The translations under genes were made by a program, and so were the position numbers. From positions 1-64,000 of the forward strand of contig DATHAO010000015.1 of assembly GCA_035296625.1 (NCBI GenBank): a stretch of 64,000 bases of DNA. Reading direction: 5' to 3'. Below are positions 51,090 through 59,576 of the stretch, piece after piece. Positions within the stretch are counted from its first letter, which is position 1. The number at the start of each line of letters is the position of its first letter. This stretch comes from DATCLS01 sp035296625. Lineage in GTDB: Bacteria; Actinomycetota; Acidimicrobiia; Acidimicrobiales; VFJN01. The notes under the pieces are model-generated. The model saw only the letters and a program-made list of their open reading frames with translations, was not told the origin of the DNA and ran no database searches.

Positions 51090-51893
51090 ATGACCGACGC
51101 CGTGACCGCCGGCGCGGCGCCCACGGTGCGGCTCGAGGTCGACGGGCCGATCGCCACGATCACGAACGCCAACCCGGCGAAGCGCAACGCGTTCACCGAC
51201 GCCATGGACCAGCGCCTGTTCGACGTGCTGGCCGAGCTGCGGAGCCGGCCCGACGTCCGGGCCGTCGTCTGGCGGGGGGAGGGGCATTCGTTCTCGTCGG
51301 GGCGCGACGTCGCCGCGCTCGGGGGTGGCCAGGTGGCGATGAGCCACCACGAGCTGATGCGCCGCGGGCACCGCGGCATCCAGCAGCTCTTCGACCTCGA
51401 CGCCCCGGTTCTCGTGGCGCTTCAGGGCTGGGCGATCGGCGCCGGCTTCCAGCGCGCGCTGCTGTGCGACGTGCGGGTCGCGGCGGACGACGCCCAGTTC
51501 ATGCTGCCCGAGGTCGGCCACGGCGTGATCCCCGACACCGGTGGTGTCGGCCGGCTGTTCCAGATCTGCGGGCCTGGCGTCGCCGCCGACATGGTGCTCA
51601 CTGGCCGGGTGATGGACGCGGCCGAGGCCCTCGCCCACGGCGTGGTGTCCCGGGTCGTGGCCCGTGACGCGCTCGACGCCACCGTGCGCGAGATGGCCGA
51701 GCGCATCGCCACCGCGCCGGCCGTCACTGTGAAGATGGCCCGACGGGTGCTCGCCCACCTGGCGGAGCCCGCGATCCGGTCATCGATGGCCGAGGAGCTG
51801 ATCACTCAGACGTTCATCAGCCGGTCCGACGACATGGCGGAGATGCGGGCGGCCCGAGCCGAGGGCCGACCGCCCCGCTACACGGGGAGCTGA
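51090..51893 (+). CDS. Enoyl-CoA hydratase/isomerase family protein
   Basis: A 267-residue crotonase. It has GPIATITNANPAKRNAFTDA, GEGHSFSSGRDVAALGGGQV, LVALQGWAIGAGFQRALLCD and EVGHGVIPDTGGVGRLFQIC with an acidic residue in the hydratase position. The C-terminal segment ITQTFISRSDDMAEMRAARA is typical. The ATG at 51090 has GGGGGAGGGGG upstream. It overlaps nothing but is only 2 bases from the SDR gene start, so the two form an operon under the TGAACTGTCGTTCA site. Confidence 0.9.
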   Translation: MTDAVTAGAAPTVRLEVDGPIATITNANPAKRNAFTDAMDQRLFDVLAELRSRPDVRAVVWRGEGHSFSSGRDVAALGGGQVAMSHHELMRRGHRGIQQLFDLDAPVLVALQGWAIGAGFQRALLCDVRVAADDAQFMLPEVGHGVIPDTGGVGRLFQICGPGVAADMVLTGRVMDAAEALAHGVVSRVVARDALDATVREMAERIATAPAVTVKMARRVLAHLAEPAIRSSMAEELITQTFISRSDDMAEMRAARAEGRPPRYTGS

Positions 51894-51895
51894 CG

Positions 51896-52807
51896 ATGGC
51901 CGACCCCACCGACCGTGGCGGCGGCCCGCCCGGCCTGCCGGAGCCGCCGCCCGAGGGCGCCTCGGCGCTGCCGGCCGGCACGTTTGCCCGCAGCACCGTG
52001 CTCGTCACCGGCGGCGGGACCGGTCTGGGACTGGCCATCGGTACGGAGTTCGCCCGCCTCGGGGCGGCGATCGTCGTGGCCAGCCGCCGGCCCGAGCACC
52101 TCGCCGCCGGCGAGGCGGCGCTGGCGGCGATCGCCGGGGCCGACCGCGTGGCCACGGTGGCCTGCGACATCCGTGACGCCGACCGGGTGGCCGCCGCGTT
52201 CGACGCCGCCGAGGCGGCGTTCGGCCCGGTCGACGTGCTGGTGAACAACGCCGCCGCCAACTTTCCCGTGCCGGCCGAGGACATGTCGCCCAACGCCTGG
52301 CGCTCGGTGGTCGACATCACGCTCACCGGCACGTTCCTGTGCGCCCGCGAGTTCGGCCGCCGCCACCTCACGGCCGGCACGCCCGGGTCGATCGTGAACG
52401 TGGGCGCCTCCTACGCGTGGACGGGCGGGCCGGGCTTCGCCCACTCCGCGGCGGCGAAGGCGGGCGTGAAGTCCCTGACCGAGACGCTGGCCGTCGAGTG
52501 GGGCCCGTACGGCATCCAGGTGAACGGCCTCGTGCCCGGGCTGTTCCCGCACGAGGACATGACCCGGGACATCCGGGCGAACCTGACCCGTACCCACGAC
52601 AAGGACACCGCGCAGCCGGCGCTGCGGGTCGGCCGGCGGCGCGAGCTGGGCTGGGCGGCCACGTTCCTCGCCTCGCCCTACGCCCGGTTCGTGACCGGGC
52701 ACACGCTCGTGGTCGACGGCGCCAACTGGCAGCGCCGGACCCTCACGAACCCGCCCGTCGTCACCGTGCGCGACCAGATGGGGCGCCCGCCGTTCGCCCC
52801 GGGCTGA
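51896..52807 (+). CDS. SDR family oxidoreductase (2,4-dienoyl-CoA reductase-like)
   Basis: A 303-residue short-chain dehydrogenase. The coenzyme motif is VLVTGGGTGLGLAIGTEFAR, followed by IVVASRRPEHLAAGEAALAA (the SRRPE segment favours NADPH), DVLVNNAAANFPVPAEDMSP and GASYAWTGGPGFAHSAAAKA with an unusual Ser/Ala instead of the canonical YxxxK Tyr. The NNAA.NF pattern and the altered active site resemble 2,4-dienoyl-CoA reductases. The pairing with the crotonase suggests unsaturated acyl-CoA metabolism. It ends PPVVTVRDQMGRPPFAPG. Confidence 0.87.
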   Translation: MADPTDRGGGPPGLPEPPPEGASALPAGTFARSTVLVTGGGTGLGLAIGTEFARLGAAIVVASRRPEHLAAGEAALAAIAGADRVATVACDIRDADRVAAAFDAAEAAFGPVDVLVNNAAANFPVPAEDMSPNAWRSVVDITLTGTFLCAREFGRRHLTAGTPGSIVNVGASYAWTGGPGFAHSAAAKAGVKSLTETLAVEWGPYGIQVNGLVPGLFPHEDMTRDIRANLTRTHDKDTAQPALRVGRRRELGWAATFLASPYARFVTGHTLVVDGANWQRRTLTNPPVVTVRDQMGRPPFAPG

Positions 52808-52930
52808 GGCGCGGAGACGTTGGCGCGCTGCTCGACCGGGCTGGCGGCTGAACCACACGTCGGGAGCGGCGTCCGCGCCCGTGGCCCGATCCTGAGCCGC
52901 CGGCTGCGGGCCCCCGTAGGCTCGGTGGTA

Positions 52931-53185
52931 ATGGCCGCATGCACCCACCTGGATCAGATCAACGACGTCGCGCCCAGCTCGCGGGTCTGCGATGAATGCA
53001 TCGCCATGGGCAGCACCTGGGTCCACCTGCGGATGTGCCTGGTGTGCGGCAACGTCGGCTGCTGCGACAGCTCGCCGAACACCCACGCCACGAAGCACTT
53101 CGAGGCCACCGACCACCCGCTGATGCGCTCGGTCGAACCCGGCGAGACGTGGGCGTGGTGCTACGTCGACGAGGTCATGGTCTGA
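52931..53185 (+). CDS. UBP-type zinc finger protein
   Basis: An 84-residue free-standing UBP zinc finger. It reads CTHLDQINDVAPSSRVCDEC, then WVHLRMCLVCGNVGCCDSSP and NTHATKHFEATDHPLMRSVE, with the Cys/His zinc ligands in the expected order, and ends GETWAWCYVDEVMV. In eukaryotes this domain binds the ubiquitin C-terminus; in Actinobacteria it is a common single-domain protein of unknown role. A TAGGCT box lies 8 nt before the ATG, which fits a leaderless transcript. Confidence 0.9.
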   Translation: MAACTHLDQINDVAPSSRVCDECIAMGSTWVHLRMCLVCGNVGCCDSSPNTHATKHFEATDHPLMRSVEPGETWAWCYVDEVMV

Positions 53186-53644
53186 GCGCACCCGAAGACG
53201 TCCCCCGGGACCGCCGCCGGACCGGCCGCCCGAGGGCCCGCCGCCCGACGCTCGACGGCTAGCCGTCCGCCCTCGGGTGAGATGGGCACCCGGGGGACAA
53301 CCCAGCCGCGGGCGGGCCGGGGCCAGGTGGCCGTGGGCGGCCGCCCCCACCCGGGGGAAGGGCAGACCGGCCCGAGACGGATGCACCGGACCCGGCGCCG
53401 TGGGCAGAGGCGCCGGGTCCGGGCGATCTCCGATCGGCGCGGCAATACCGGTCCGGACCGCCGCACCGCTGGACCGGCGGAGCGCTTCCCGCCGACGGGC
53501 GGGCGAATCACTCTTTGCGTCGTCACACGCCTACGCAGCATGAGGCCCTGGCCATCCGCCGACATGGCCCCATTTCCGAACGTGGCTCCGAAATCCACAC
53601 TCAAATACTGCGCCGTCGAAGGGCCCGGGGTTAACCTCCGCCCC
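53186..53644. other. Intergenic stretch without a recognised gene
   Basis: About 460 bases. No frame looks coding on either strand. The last 130 bases are clearly less GC-rich (TCAAATACTG and nearby), as expected for a promoter region, and end with the TAACCT box (53632-53637) that precedes the TetR start. Confidence 0.5.
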
Positions 53645-54373
53645 GTGCCCCCCAGCCGCCCGGCCGCCCCCACCCCGCGCCGCCGGGTCGGCCGCCCCGC
53701 CCAGATCAGCCGCCAGGCCATCGCCGAGGCGGCCTATGAGGTGGGGCTCGGCAATCTCACGCTCACGGCCGTGGCCGACCACCTGGGGGTTAGCGTCGCC
53801 GGGCTGTACCACCACATCCGCGGCAAGGACGACCTGATGCGCCTGGCCGCCGAGCACACGGCCAGCCGCGTCGAGGTTCCCCTCGACCACGGCCAGCCAT
53901 GGGCGGCCTGGTTGAGCGAGTGGGCGGCCTACACGTTCGACGCGTTCGTCGCCGAGCCACTTCTGCTCGACCAGTTCCTCGCCGGGGCGATCAGTGCCGA
54001 GTCGATCGCCGGCACCACCGACGCCATCCTCGGCGTGCTCGTGCGGCAGGGCTTCACGATCGGCGACGCCCACGCCGCGTACCAGGCGACCAGCTCGTGC
54101 GCCCTCGGCAACGCGGTGAAGGCGGTCCGCGAAGCGCGGGCCCGGGCCGGGGGGCGCTCCGACGCCGCCGAGCAGCACCGGGTGCTCGACCAGCATGGTC
54201 CCGACGAGCTGCCCTACCTGCGGCGGCTGCTCGCCTGCCTGGTCGCCGAGCGGCCCGACGGGTTGGGCGCAGGCCTCACCACCACATTGGCTGGCATCGC
54301 CGCCACCCGCGACGAGCCCTGGCAGCCGGTCGCCGGGCTCGTGCAGGAGGCCCTGGCCGCCCGCCGCGCGTAG
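53645..54373 (+). CDS. TetR/AcrR family regulator
   Basis: A 242-residue TetR-type regulator. The basic N-terminus RRRVGRPAQISRQAIAEAAY leads into the HTH LTLTAVADHLGVSVAGLYHH and then IRGKDDLMRLAAEHTASRVE. The ligand domain contains PWAAWLSEWAAYTFDAFVAE and HGPDELPYLRRLLACLVAER, similar to TetR_C WHG-type actinobacterial regulators. The GTG at 53645 follows TAACCT by 7 nt, so the transcript is probably leaderless. The chimeric ORF downstream starts 33 bases after its stop. Confidence 0.88.
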   Translation: MPPSRPAAPTPRRRVGRPAQISRQAIAEAAYEVGLGNLTLTAVADHLGVSVAGLYHHIRGKDDLMRLAAEHTASRVEVPLDHGQPWAAWLSEWAAYTFDAFVAEPLLLDQFLAGAISAESIAGTTDAILGVLVRQGFTIGDAHAAYQATSSCALGNAVKAVREARARAGGRSDAAEQHRVLDQHGPDELPYLRRLLACLVAERPDGLGAGLTTTLAGIAATRDEPWQPVAGLVQEALAARRA

Positions 54374-54406
54374 ACCGCCCACCCACGCAAGCCGGAGGGC
54401 AGTGAC

Positions 54407-55321
54407 GTGCCGAAGCTGAACGAGCTCGGCTTCTACACGCTGGCCGGGCACAGCGCGACGCCCCGCGACCTGCTGGACGAGGTGGCCGACCCCGAGCGGC
54501 TCGGGCTCGGCTCGGCGTTCGTGTCCGAGCGGTTCGCCACGAAGGAGGCCGCCACGCTGTGCGGAGCGGTGGCCGCCGCCAGAGGTTCCGGGCGAGGCCG
54601 TGGCCGGGGTGGCCCGGTGACGCCCACCCTGCACGACCACGACTGGTTGCTCGCCCCCGACGCCGAGGGCGCCGTCCTGCTGAGCGAGGTCCTCGTCTCG
54701 GCCACCGACGCCTTCGTCGACCGCTACGGGCCCCGCCTGGCCCGCGACGACGTGGCCACGCTCCGGGCGGTGGCGGAGGCGATCGGCGACTGGGTGCTAG
54801 GCCGTACGACCCCCTACGGGCTCGTCCACGGCGACTACCGGCTCGACAACCTGCTGTTCGCCCCCGTCGGTGGGAGCGCCGACGCGAGCGCCGGTCCGGC
54901 GGGCGTTGCAGGCGCCGGTCCGGCGGCCGTTGCGGGCGCCGGTGCGAGCGGCGACGCGGGCGCCGGTCCGGCGGGCGACGCCGGCGTGGCGGCCGTCGAC
55001 TGGCAGACCCTGAGCATCGGCCTGCCCGGCCGCGACATCGCCTACCTGCTCGGAACCGGGCTCGACCCCGGCGAGCGCCGCCGCCACGAGGACGACCTCG
55101 TCGCCGCCTACCATGCCGCGCTCGTCGGCCACGGCGTCGCGGGCTACTCCCGCGACGACTGCCTCGCCGACTACAGGTACGGAGCCGTGCAGGGCCCACT
55201 CGTCACCGCGCTGGGCGCCGCCTACGGGGCACCCACCGACCGGGGCGACGACATGTTCATGGCCATGGCGGCCCGCTCGTGCGCCCAGGTCCGGGACCTG
55301 GCGACGCTCGACCTCCTCTGA
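54407..55321 (+). CDS. Chimeric ORF: truncated LLM oxidoreductase N-terminus fused to aminoglycoside-phosphotransferase-like C-terminus
   Basis: 304 residues made of two unrelated pieces. Residues 1-57 (LNELGFYTLAGHSATPRDLL, GLGSAFVSERFATKEAATLC) match only the start of F420-dependent LLM enzymes of the TIGR03857 type. From about residue 70 the sequence matches the C-terminal part of APH/choline-kinase-like proteins: TPYGLVHGDYRLDNLLFAPV with the catalytic HGD..DN, VAAVDWQTLSIGLPGRDIAY with the metal-binding D, and YHAALVGHGVAGYSRDDCLA. The ATP-binding N-lobe of the kinase is missing. A Gly/Ala repeat (about 54880-54990) interrupts the kinase part. An internal deletion between two neighbouring genes is the likely origin. 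Confidence 0.8.
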   Translation: MPKLNELGFYTLAGHSATPRDLLDEVADPERLGLGSAFVSERFATKEAATLCGAVAAARGSGRGRGRGGPVTPTLHDHDWLLAPDAEGAVLLSEVLVSATDAFVDRYGPRLARDDVATLRAVAEAIGDWVLGRTTPYGLVHGDYRLDNLLFAPVGGSADASAGPAGVAGAGPAAVAGAGASGDAGAGPAGDAGVAAVDWQTLSIGLPGRDIAYLLGTGLDPGERRRHEDDLVAAYHAALVGHGVAGYSRDDCLADYRYGAVQGPLVTALGAAYGAPTDRGDDMFMAMAARSCAQVRDLATLDLL

Positions 55322-55410
55322 CCCACACCCGACGGGCACCGCCGCCGTCCGGGCGGCGACAGCGTGCCCGGGTACTTGCCCCGCGGGGCGGCGTGGCCCA
55401 GGCTCCCGCC

Positions 55411-56163
55411 ATGCTGAGCCGCCGTGGGGTCGCCGTCGTCACCGGGGGAAGCCGGGGGATCGGGGCGGCCACCGCCCGGCTCCTGGCCGCGCGGGGCTGG
55501 GACGTCTGCCTCGGCTACCGGCGCGACGCCGCGTCCGCCGCCGTCGTCGTGGCGCAGTGCGAGGCGGCGGGCGCGAGGACGGTGGCCGTGCCCGGCGACG
55601 TGGCCTCGGCCGAGGACGTGGCCGCCCTGTTCGCCGGCGCCGACGCGCTCGGCCGGCTCGACGTGCTGGTCAGCAACGCGGGGATCGTCGCCCCCATGGC
55701 GCGGGTCGACGAGCTGGACCCCCAGCGGATCGAGCGGATCCTCGCCGTGAACGTCACCGGGGCGTTCCTGTGCGCCCGCGAGGCGGTGCGGCGCATGTCG
55801 ACCCGCCACGGCGGGACGGGCGGGGCGATCGTGTACGTCTCGTCGGCGGCGGCGCGCCTGGGCAGCGCCGGCGAGTACGTCGACTACGCAGCGTCGAAGG
55901 GCGCGGTGGACACGCTGACCGTCGGCCTGGCCCGCGAGGTCGCCGACGAGGGCATCCGTGTCAACGCCGTCCGCCCGGGCCTGATCGAGACCGACATCCA
56001 CGCCAGCGGGGGGCGCCCCGACCGCACGGAGCAACTCCGGACCGGCGTGCCCATGCAGCGCCCGGGCACGGCCGACGAGGTCGCCGCGGCGATCGCCTGG
56101 CTGTGCTCGGACGAGGCCGGCTACACGACCGCCGCCCTCGTGGACGTGAGCGGCGGGCGCTGA
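55411..56163 (+). CDS. SDR family oxidoreductase (FabG-like)
   Basis: A 250-residue short-chain dehydrogenase. It has GVAVVTGGSRGIGAATARLL for NAD(P) binding, RLDVLVSNAGIVAPMARVDE (NAG), YVSSAAARLGSAGEYVDYAA with the catalytic Ser and Tyr, then SKGAVDTLTVGLAREVADEG with Lys, and RPGLIETDIHASGGRPDRTE. The end AALVDVSGGR is typical of FabG-type enzymes. It could act as a beta-ketoacyl or sugar/alcohol reductase; the substrate is unknown. CAGGCT lies 6 nt before the ATG, close to a leaderless promoter pattern. Confidence 0.9.
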   Translation: MLSRRGVAVVTGGSRGIGAATARLLAARGWDVCLGYRRDAASAAVVVAQCEAAGARTVAVPGDVASAEDVAALFAGADALGRLDVLVSNAGIVAPMARVDELDPQRIERILAVNVTGAFLCAREAVRRMSTRHGGTGGAIVYVSSAAARLGSAGEYVDYAASKGAVDTLTVGLAREVADEGIRVNAVRPGLIETDIHASGGRPDRTEQLRTGVPMQRPGTADEVAAAIAWLCSDEAGYTTAALVDVSGGR

Positions 56164-56311
56164 GGGGCCGCCCTTTTCGGTGCAGCCCTGGGCCGGGCGC
56201 CGGGGGAATTAGGGGTTCCCCTCAGGGGGATCCCCGATTCGGACCGGGGTCCCCGGCGCTCAGGATGGCACCCATGGCGAGCGGGCTGCGAGACGAGCGG
56301 GGAGGCGGGTC

Positions 56312-57142
56312 GTGAGCGATCTCGTCACACCCCTGGTCGACGGCATTGCCGGCCTGCCCCTGTGGGCACTGGCGCTGGCCGTGGCCGTCACCGTGGCCTG
56401 CGAGTCGTCGCTGCTGGTCGGCCTCGTGGTCCCCGGCGACCTGGTCGTGCTGCTGGCGGCGGCCGGCGGCACCGGCGGGTCGTCGTCGCTGCCCCGGGCC
56501 CTCGTCCTCGTGGCGGCGATCACGCTCGGCTCGGTCGCGGGCGAGGCTCTCGGCTACCTGATCGGCCACCGGTGGGGTGACGTCGTGCGGTGCAGCCGCG
56601 CGGGCCGGGCGCTCGGCGACGAGCGCTGGGCGCGGGCCGGCGGCTTCGTCGAGCGCCACGGCGCCCGGGCGGTGTTCGGCGCCCGCTACGTCGCCGCCGT
56701 GCACGCCGTCCTCCCCGTCGTGGCCGGCATGCTCCGCATGCCGCTGCGGCGGTTCCTCGGCTGGAGCGCCGCAGGTGCGGCCAGCTGGGCGACGGTCTAC
56801 GTGGCGGTCGGGGCGCTGGCGGGCGCCTCGGTCCGTCAGGCGGGCGAGCACATGGCGCAGGCGACCCTCGTGGTCGTCGGTGCGCTCCTCGTCCTCGCCG
56901 CCCTGGTGGCGGCGCGGTCCCGGCGGAGGATCCGGGTGGCGGCGGCGACAGGCGCCCTCACCCCGGTGGCGGCCGGCTCGCCGGCTGCGGCGGCCGGCGA
57001 GCGCGGCGGAGTGGGGATGCGAGCGGCTGCGGCGGCGCTCGCATCCCCCGCCGCCCTCACGCTGTGCGGAACCTGCCCCGACGGCGACCCCGATCCGGGC
57101 CCGCGCACCGCGCTCCGGCGCGACCACGACCTCGCCGCCTGA
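56312..57142 (+). CDS. DedA/SNARE-associated family membrane protein
   Basis: A 276-residue DedA-family protein. It has the amphipathic start, ALALAVAVTVACESSLLVGL, the VVPGDLVVLLAAAGG motif, LGSVAGEALGYLIGHRWGDV and FVERHGARAVFGARYVAAVH with the conserved Arg region, then MPLRRFLGWSAAGAASWATV. DedA proteins act as undecaprenyl-phosphate or phospholipid flippases. The last 60 residues are an Ala/Gly-rich cytoplasmic tail. GTG start at 56312 with GGGGAGG upstream. A second DedA protein lies at 57990-59408. Confidence 0.87.
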   Translation: MSDLVTPLVDGIAGLPLWALALAVAVTVACESSLLVGLVVPGDLVVLLAAAGGTGGSSSLPRALVLVAAITLGSVAGEALGYLIGHRWGDVVRCSRAGRALGDERWARAGGFVERHGARAVFGARYVAAVHAVLPVVAGMLRMPLRRFLGWSAAGAASWATVYVAVGALAGASVRQAGEHMAQATLVVVGALLVLAALVAARSRRRIRVAAATGALTPVAAGSPAAAAGERGGVGMRAAAAALASPAALTLCGTCPDGDPDPGPRTALRRDHDLAA

Positions 57143-57239
57143 CGGCGAACGATCCCCCCAGCCACCCCGGCCCGCCTCCCCACGGGCCGGGGTCCGGCGC
57201 GTCCGGGCCCCCCGCCCGGTCGGCCGGAGGGTCGCCGCT

Positions 57240-57289
57240 CGTTCTGGCAGCGCTGGCTTCGTCCCCGGCGCACGAGCGATGCCAGAACG
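57240..57289. repeat. 50-bp intergenic inverted repeat, copy 2 (terminator-like)
   Basis: The arms CGTTCTGGCA (57240-57249) and TGCCAGAACG (57280-57289) pair perfectly. The interior GCGCTGGCTTCGTCCCCGG resembles that of copy 1 at 24231-24280 and both copies are 50 bases long. It lies between two convergent genes, a natural place for a bidirectional terminator. Confidence 0.75.
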
Positions 57290-57313
57290 GTGGTCCGGGT
57301 CGGTGCCGGCGCC

Positions 57314-57889
57314 TCAGGCGGCGTCGTCCGCGAGTGACCGGGCCATGACCCAGTCGGTCTGGGGTGTCGGGCCCAGCCGGAAGCCGGTCTCCCCCACCTT
57401 CTCGAAGCCCCACCGCCGGTAGAAGCGCTGGGCGGCCGGGTTGTGCTCCCACACGCCGAGCCAGACGACGTCGGACCGCAGCCGGCGGGCCTCGTCGAGC
57501 GCCCACGCCATGAGCGTCGAGCCGAGCGCGGCGCCGCGGCGGCCGGCGGCCACGTAGAGCCGGCGGAGCTCGACGGGCCGGTCGCCGACCACGCCGTCGG
57601 CCCTTGGGCCCTGCCACAGCGACGCGAAGCCCACCAGCCCACCGGCGGCCGCGCTCTCGGCCAGCACCGTCGACTCGGCGGGGTGGGCGAGGTCACGGGC
57701 CACCTTCTCGACCGCGTAGGCGACGGCCACGTACTCCTCCACGTCGGAGCGGCGGTTGCCGGGGTGGTCGCCGAAGGCTTCGAGGAACGTGGCGGCCCCC
57801 ATGGCCGCCAGGGCGGCGGCGTCGTCGGGCCCGGCCGGACGGAGCGTGGCCGCGGCGGCGGCGTGACGGCACGCGGAGGGGCGGTTCAC
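57314..57889 (-). CDS. GNAT family N-acetyltransferase
   Basis: A 191-residue GNAT protein. The acetyl-CoA binding region is LRRLYVAAGRRGAALGSTLM, the following helix and strand are AWALDEARRLRSDVVWLGVW, and the C-terminal part is EHNPAAQRFYRRWGFEKVGE. The end TPQTDWVMARSL is common in ribosomal-protein or small-molecule acetyltransferases of this type. A TAGGGT box lies 6 nt before the GTG start (leaderless). The gene is convergent with the DedA gene and ends beside the 50-bp inverted repeat. Confidence 0.9.
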   Translation of the reverse strand: MNRPSACRHAAAAATLRPAGPDDAAALAAMGAATFLEAFGDHPGNRRSDVEEYVAVAYAVEKVARDLAHPAESTVLAESAAAGGLVGFASLWQGPRADGVVGDRPVELRRLYVAAGRRGAALGSTLMAWALDEARRLRSDVVWLGVWEHNPAAQRFYRRWGFEKVGETGFRLGPTPQTDWVMARSLADDAA

Positions 57890-57973
57890 GCAGCGACCCT
57901 ACGGCGCGCGCCGGCCAGTCCAGCACCGCGCCGGCGCGCGGCCGGACGGGCGACGCCGCCCAGCGGCGCGCCT

Positions 57974-58137
57974 CAGCGGGCGTGGTGCGTCACCGGGCCG
58001 GACCGGCGACGGGTTCCCGACACGACTTAGCGGGCGTGGGTGCGGCACCGGGCCGGACCGGCGACGGGTTCCCGACGCGAGTCAGCGGGCGTGGGTGCGG
58101 CACCGCGCCGGACCGGCGACGCCGTCCCCCGACGCGG
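57974..58137. repeat. 54/55-bp tandem repeat at the 3' end of the DedA-STAS gene
   Basis: Three units begin (C/T)AGCGGGCGTGG at 57974, 58028 and 58083, containing CACCGGGCCGGACCGGCGAC and GGGTTCCCGACACG. The last unit diverges at its end. The unit length is not a multiple of three, so the frame of the minus-strand gene changes between copies; its stop lies in the first copy only. Confidence 0.8.
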
Positions 58138-59408
58138 CCGCATCGGCCGCGCCGGTCACCGAGCCACCGCTCGCGGGCACCGGCAGCAGCCGCATCCGCG
58201 GTCGCCGAGGCACCGACGAACACGCCGGCGCCCGCGCCGGTCCAGGCGCCTGCGTCCGTCCTGGCGCCCGCGTCGGTCGCGGGGCCTCGACCTGCGGGCG
58301 CCAGGCTCGCCGGCAGGCCCGTGAGAGCGCCAGACGACGCGCACACGGCCACCAGACGGTCGAGCGGCCGGCTGGTCCGGGAGACGGTCACGGTGGCGTG
58401 CCGACCCAGCCGGGCGCACAGGTCGCCTATCGCCCGCAGACCCCGCAGGTCGACGAACACGAGGTCGCCGGCGTCGATGTCGACCTCGGCCGGGTCGGCG
58501 GCCAGCACCATGACGACCACGTCGTCGAGCAGCGGTTCACCGGTGACGTCGAGGTCACCGGCCAGGCGGACCCGCACGGTCGCCGGGGACGAATGGGTCA
58601 CCGTGACCTGCACGGGGGCGCACGATCGGCGGAGGGCGTTCATCGCAGGCGGATCCGTTCTGCTTCGGCGTACGTCGGGTGCGAGCCCGGGGAGCGGCCC
58701 CGGCCGGGGGCGGGCCCCGCCGTCGACGGGGGAGGCGACGACGAGGCCCACGCTGGCGGAGGCGAGAGAGGGGTTCAGGACCCTAGAGCCCGGGCGGGGG
58801 TCCGAGATTCCACCGGCGACCGGCGGCCGGGCCCGAAAGCGCCGGGCGGCCTCGACGAGCCCGGTGACGGCGAGGGCGAGGGCCAGGCCCGCCGCCACGG
58901 CGAGGCCGGCGCGGTCCTCGAAGGCTCGGCCGCCGAGGATGCCGAGCGCCGTGCCGTAGGCGGCCCAGACGACGCCGCCGCACGACGCGGCGACGAGGAA
59001 GCGGCCTGGCGGGAAGCGCACGTAGCCGGCGACCGCGGTGGCAGCCGTCCGCCCGCCGGGCACGAAGCGGGCCGCCGCGATGACCAAGGCGCCGCGCCGG
59101 TCGAGCGCCGAGGACGCCCAGCGGAGCACCCACCCGACCCGGCCCCGGTAGTCGTGCACGGGCCGACCGGCCCGATTGGCGCGGCGTCCGAGGGCGTAGG
59201 AGGCGGCGTCGCCGGCCACGGCCCCGACGGCGGCTGCGGCCAGTAGTACGAGCGGGTGCAGGTGGCCCTCGGCCGCCAGCACGCCGCCGACGACGACGAC
59301 GCTCTCGCCGGGAAGGAGCGGCACGACGGCGTCGGCGGCCACGAGGAGCAGCACCACGGCGTAGGCCCAGGCCGACAGGGCGGCGAGACCGGCGGGATCG
59401 ACGTCCAT
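57990..59408 (-). CDS. DedA membrane protein fused to a STAS-like domain
   Basis: A 472-residue chain. Residues 1-200 form a DedA domain: VVPLLPGESVVVVGGVLAAE, GAVAGDAASYALGRRANRAG, LVIAARFVPGG with the conserved Arg, and RFPPGRFLVAASCGGVVWAA. Residues 255-365 resemble a STAS/anti-anti-sigma domain (VRVRLAGDLDVTGEPLLDDV, GDLVFVDLRGLRAIGDLCAR), but the phosphorylatable Ser of that family is replaced in FVDLRGL. The tail is Ala/Gly-rich and then reads into a 54/55-bp repeat. A Met at residue 257 could start a separate STAS protein, but no ribosome binding site is seen. A TACGGT box precedes the ATG by 6 nt. Confidence 0.78.
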   Translation of the reverse strand: MDVDPAGLAALSAWAYAVVLLLVAADAVVPLLPGESVVVVGGVLAAEGHLHPLVLLAAAAVGAVAGDAASYALGRRANRAGRPVHDYRGRVGWVLRWASSALDRRGALVIAAARFVPGGRTAATAVAGYVRFPPGRFLVAASCGGVVWAAYGTALGILGGRAFEDRAGLAVAAGLALALAVTGLVEAARRFRARPPVAGGISDPRPGSRVLNPSLASASVGLVVASPVDGGARPRPGPLPGLAPDVRRSRTDPPAMNALRRSCAPVQVTVTHSSPATVRVRLAGDLDVTGEPLLDDVVVMVLAADPAEVDIDAGDLVFVDLRGLRAIGDLCARLGRHATVTVSRTSRPLDRLVAVCASSGALTGLPASLAPAGRGPATDAGARTDAGAWTGAGAGVFVGASATADAAAAGARERWLGDRRGRCGRVGGRRRRSGAVPHPRPLTRVGNPSPVRPGAAPTPAKSCREPVAGPAR

Positions 59409-59521
59409 GTGGCCACCGTAAGGACGGGGTGTGACGCCGTCGTCCGCCCCACGGGGGTTTCGCCTCCCCCTCCCAGGGGAGGCCTCCGAGGCCCGACCGT
59501 CATCCCGGGGCGGTACGGCGG

Positions 59522-59542
59522 AACTTGCCGTGCCTGCAAGTT
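59522..59542. promoter_or_regulatory. Inverted repeat AACTTGC-N7-GCAAGTT upstream of the GntR gene
   Basis: The arms are perfect 7-mers. The repeat ends 20 bases before the TAGAGT box (59563-59568) of the GntR gene and is a candidate autoregulatory operator. Confidence 0.55.
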
Positions 59543-59576
59543 ACCGTGGGGTCACATCGGCGTAGAGTGGCCGCCC

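Noticed and set aside
53161..53721. 186-codon minus-strand frame in the gap before the TetR gene
   Set aside because: Arg/Pro-rich translation and overlap with the UBP gene and the TetR start; typical noncoding GC-rich frame.
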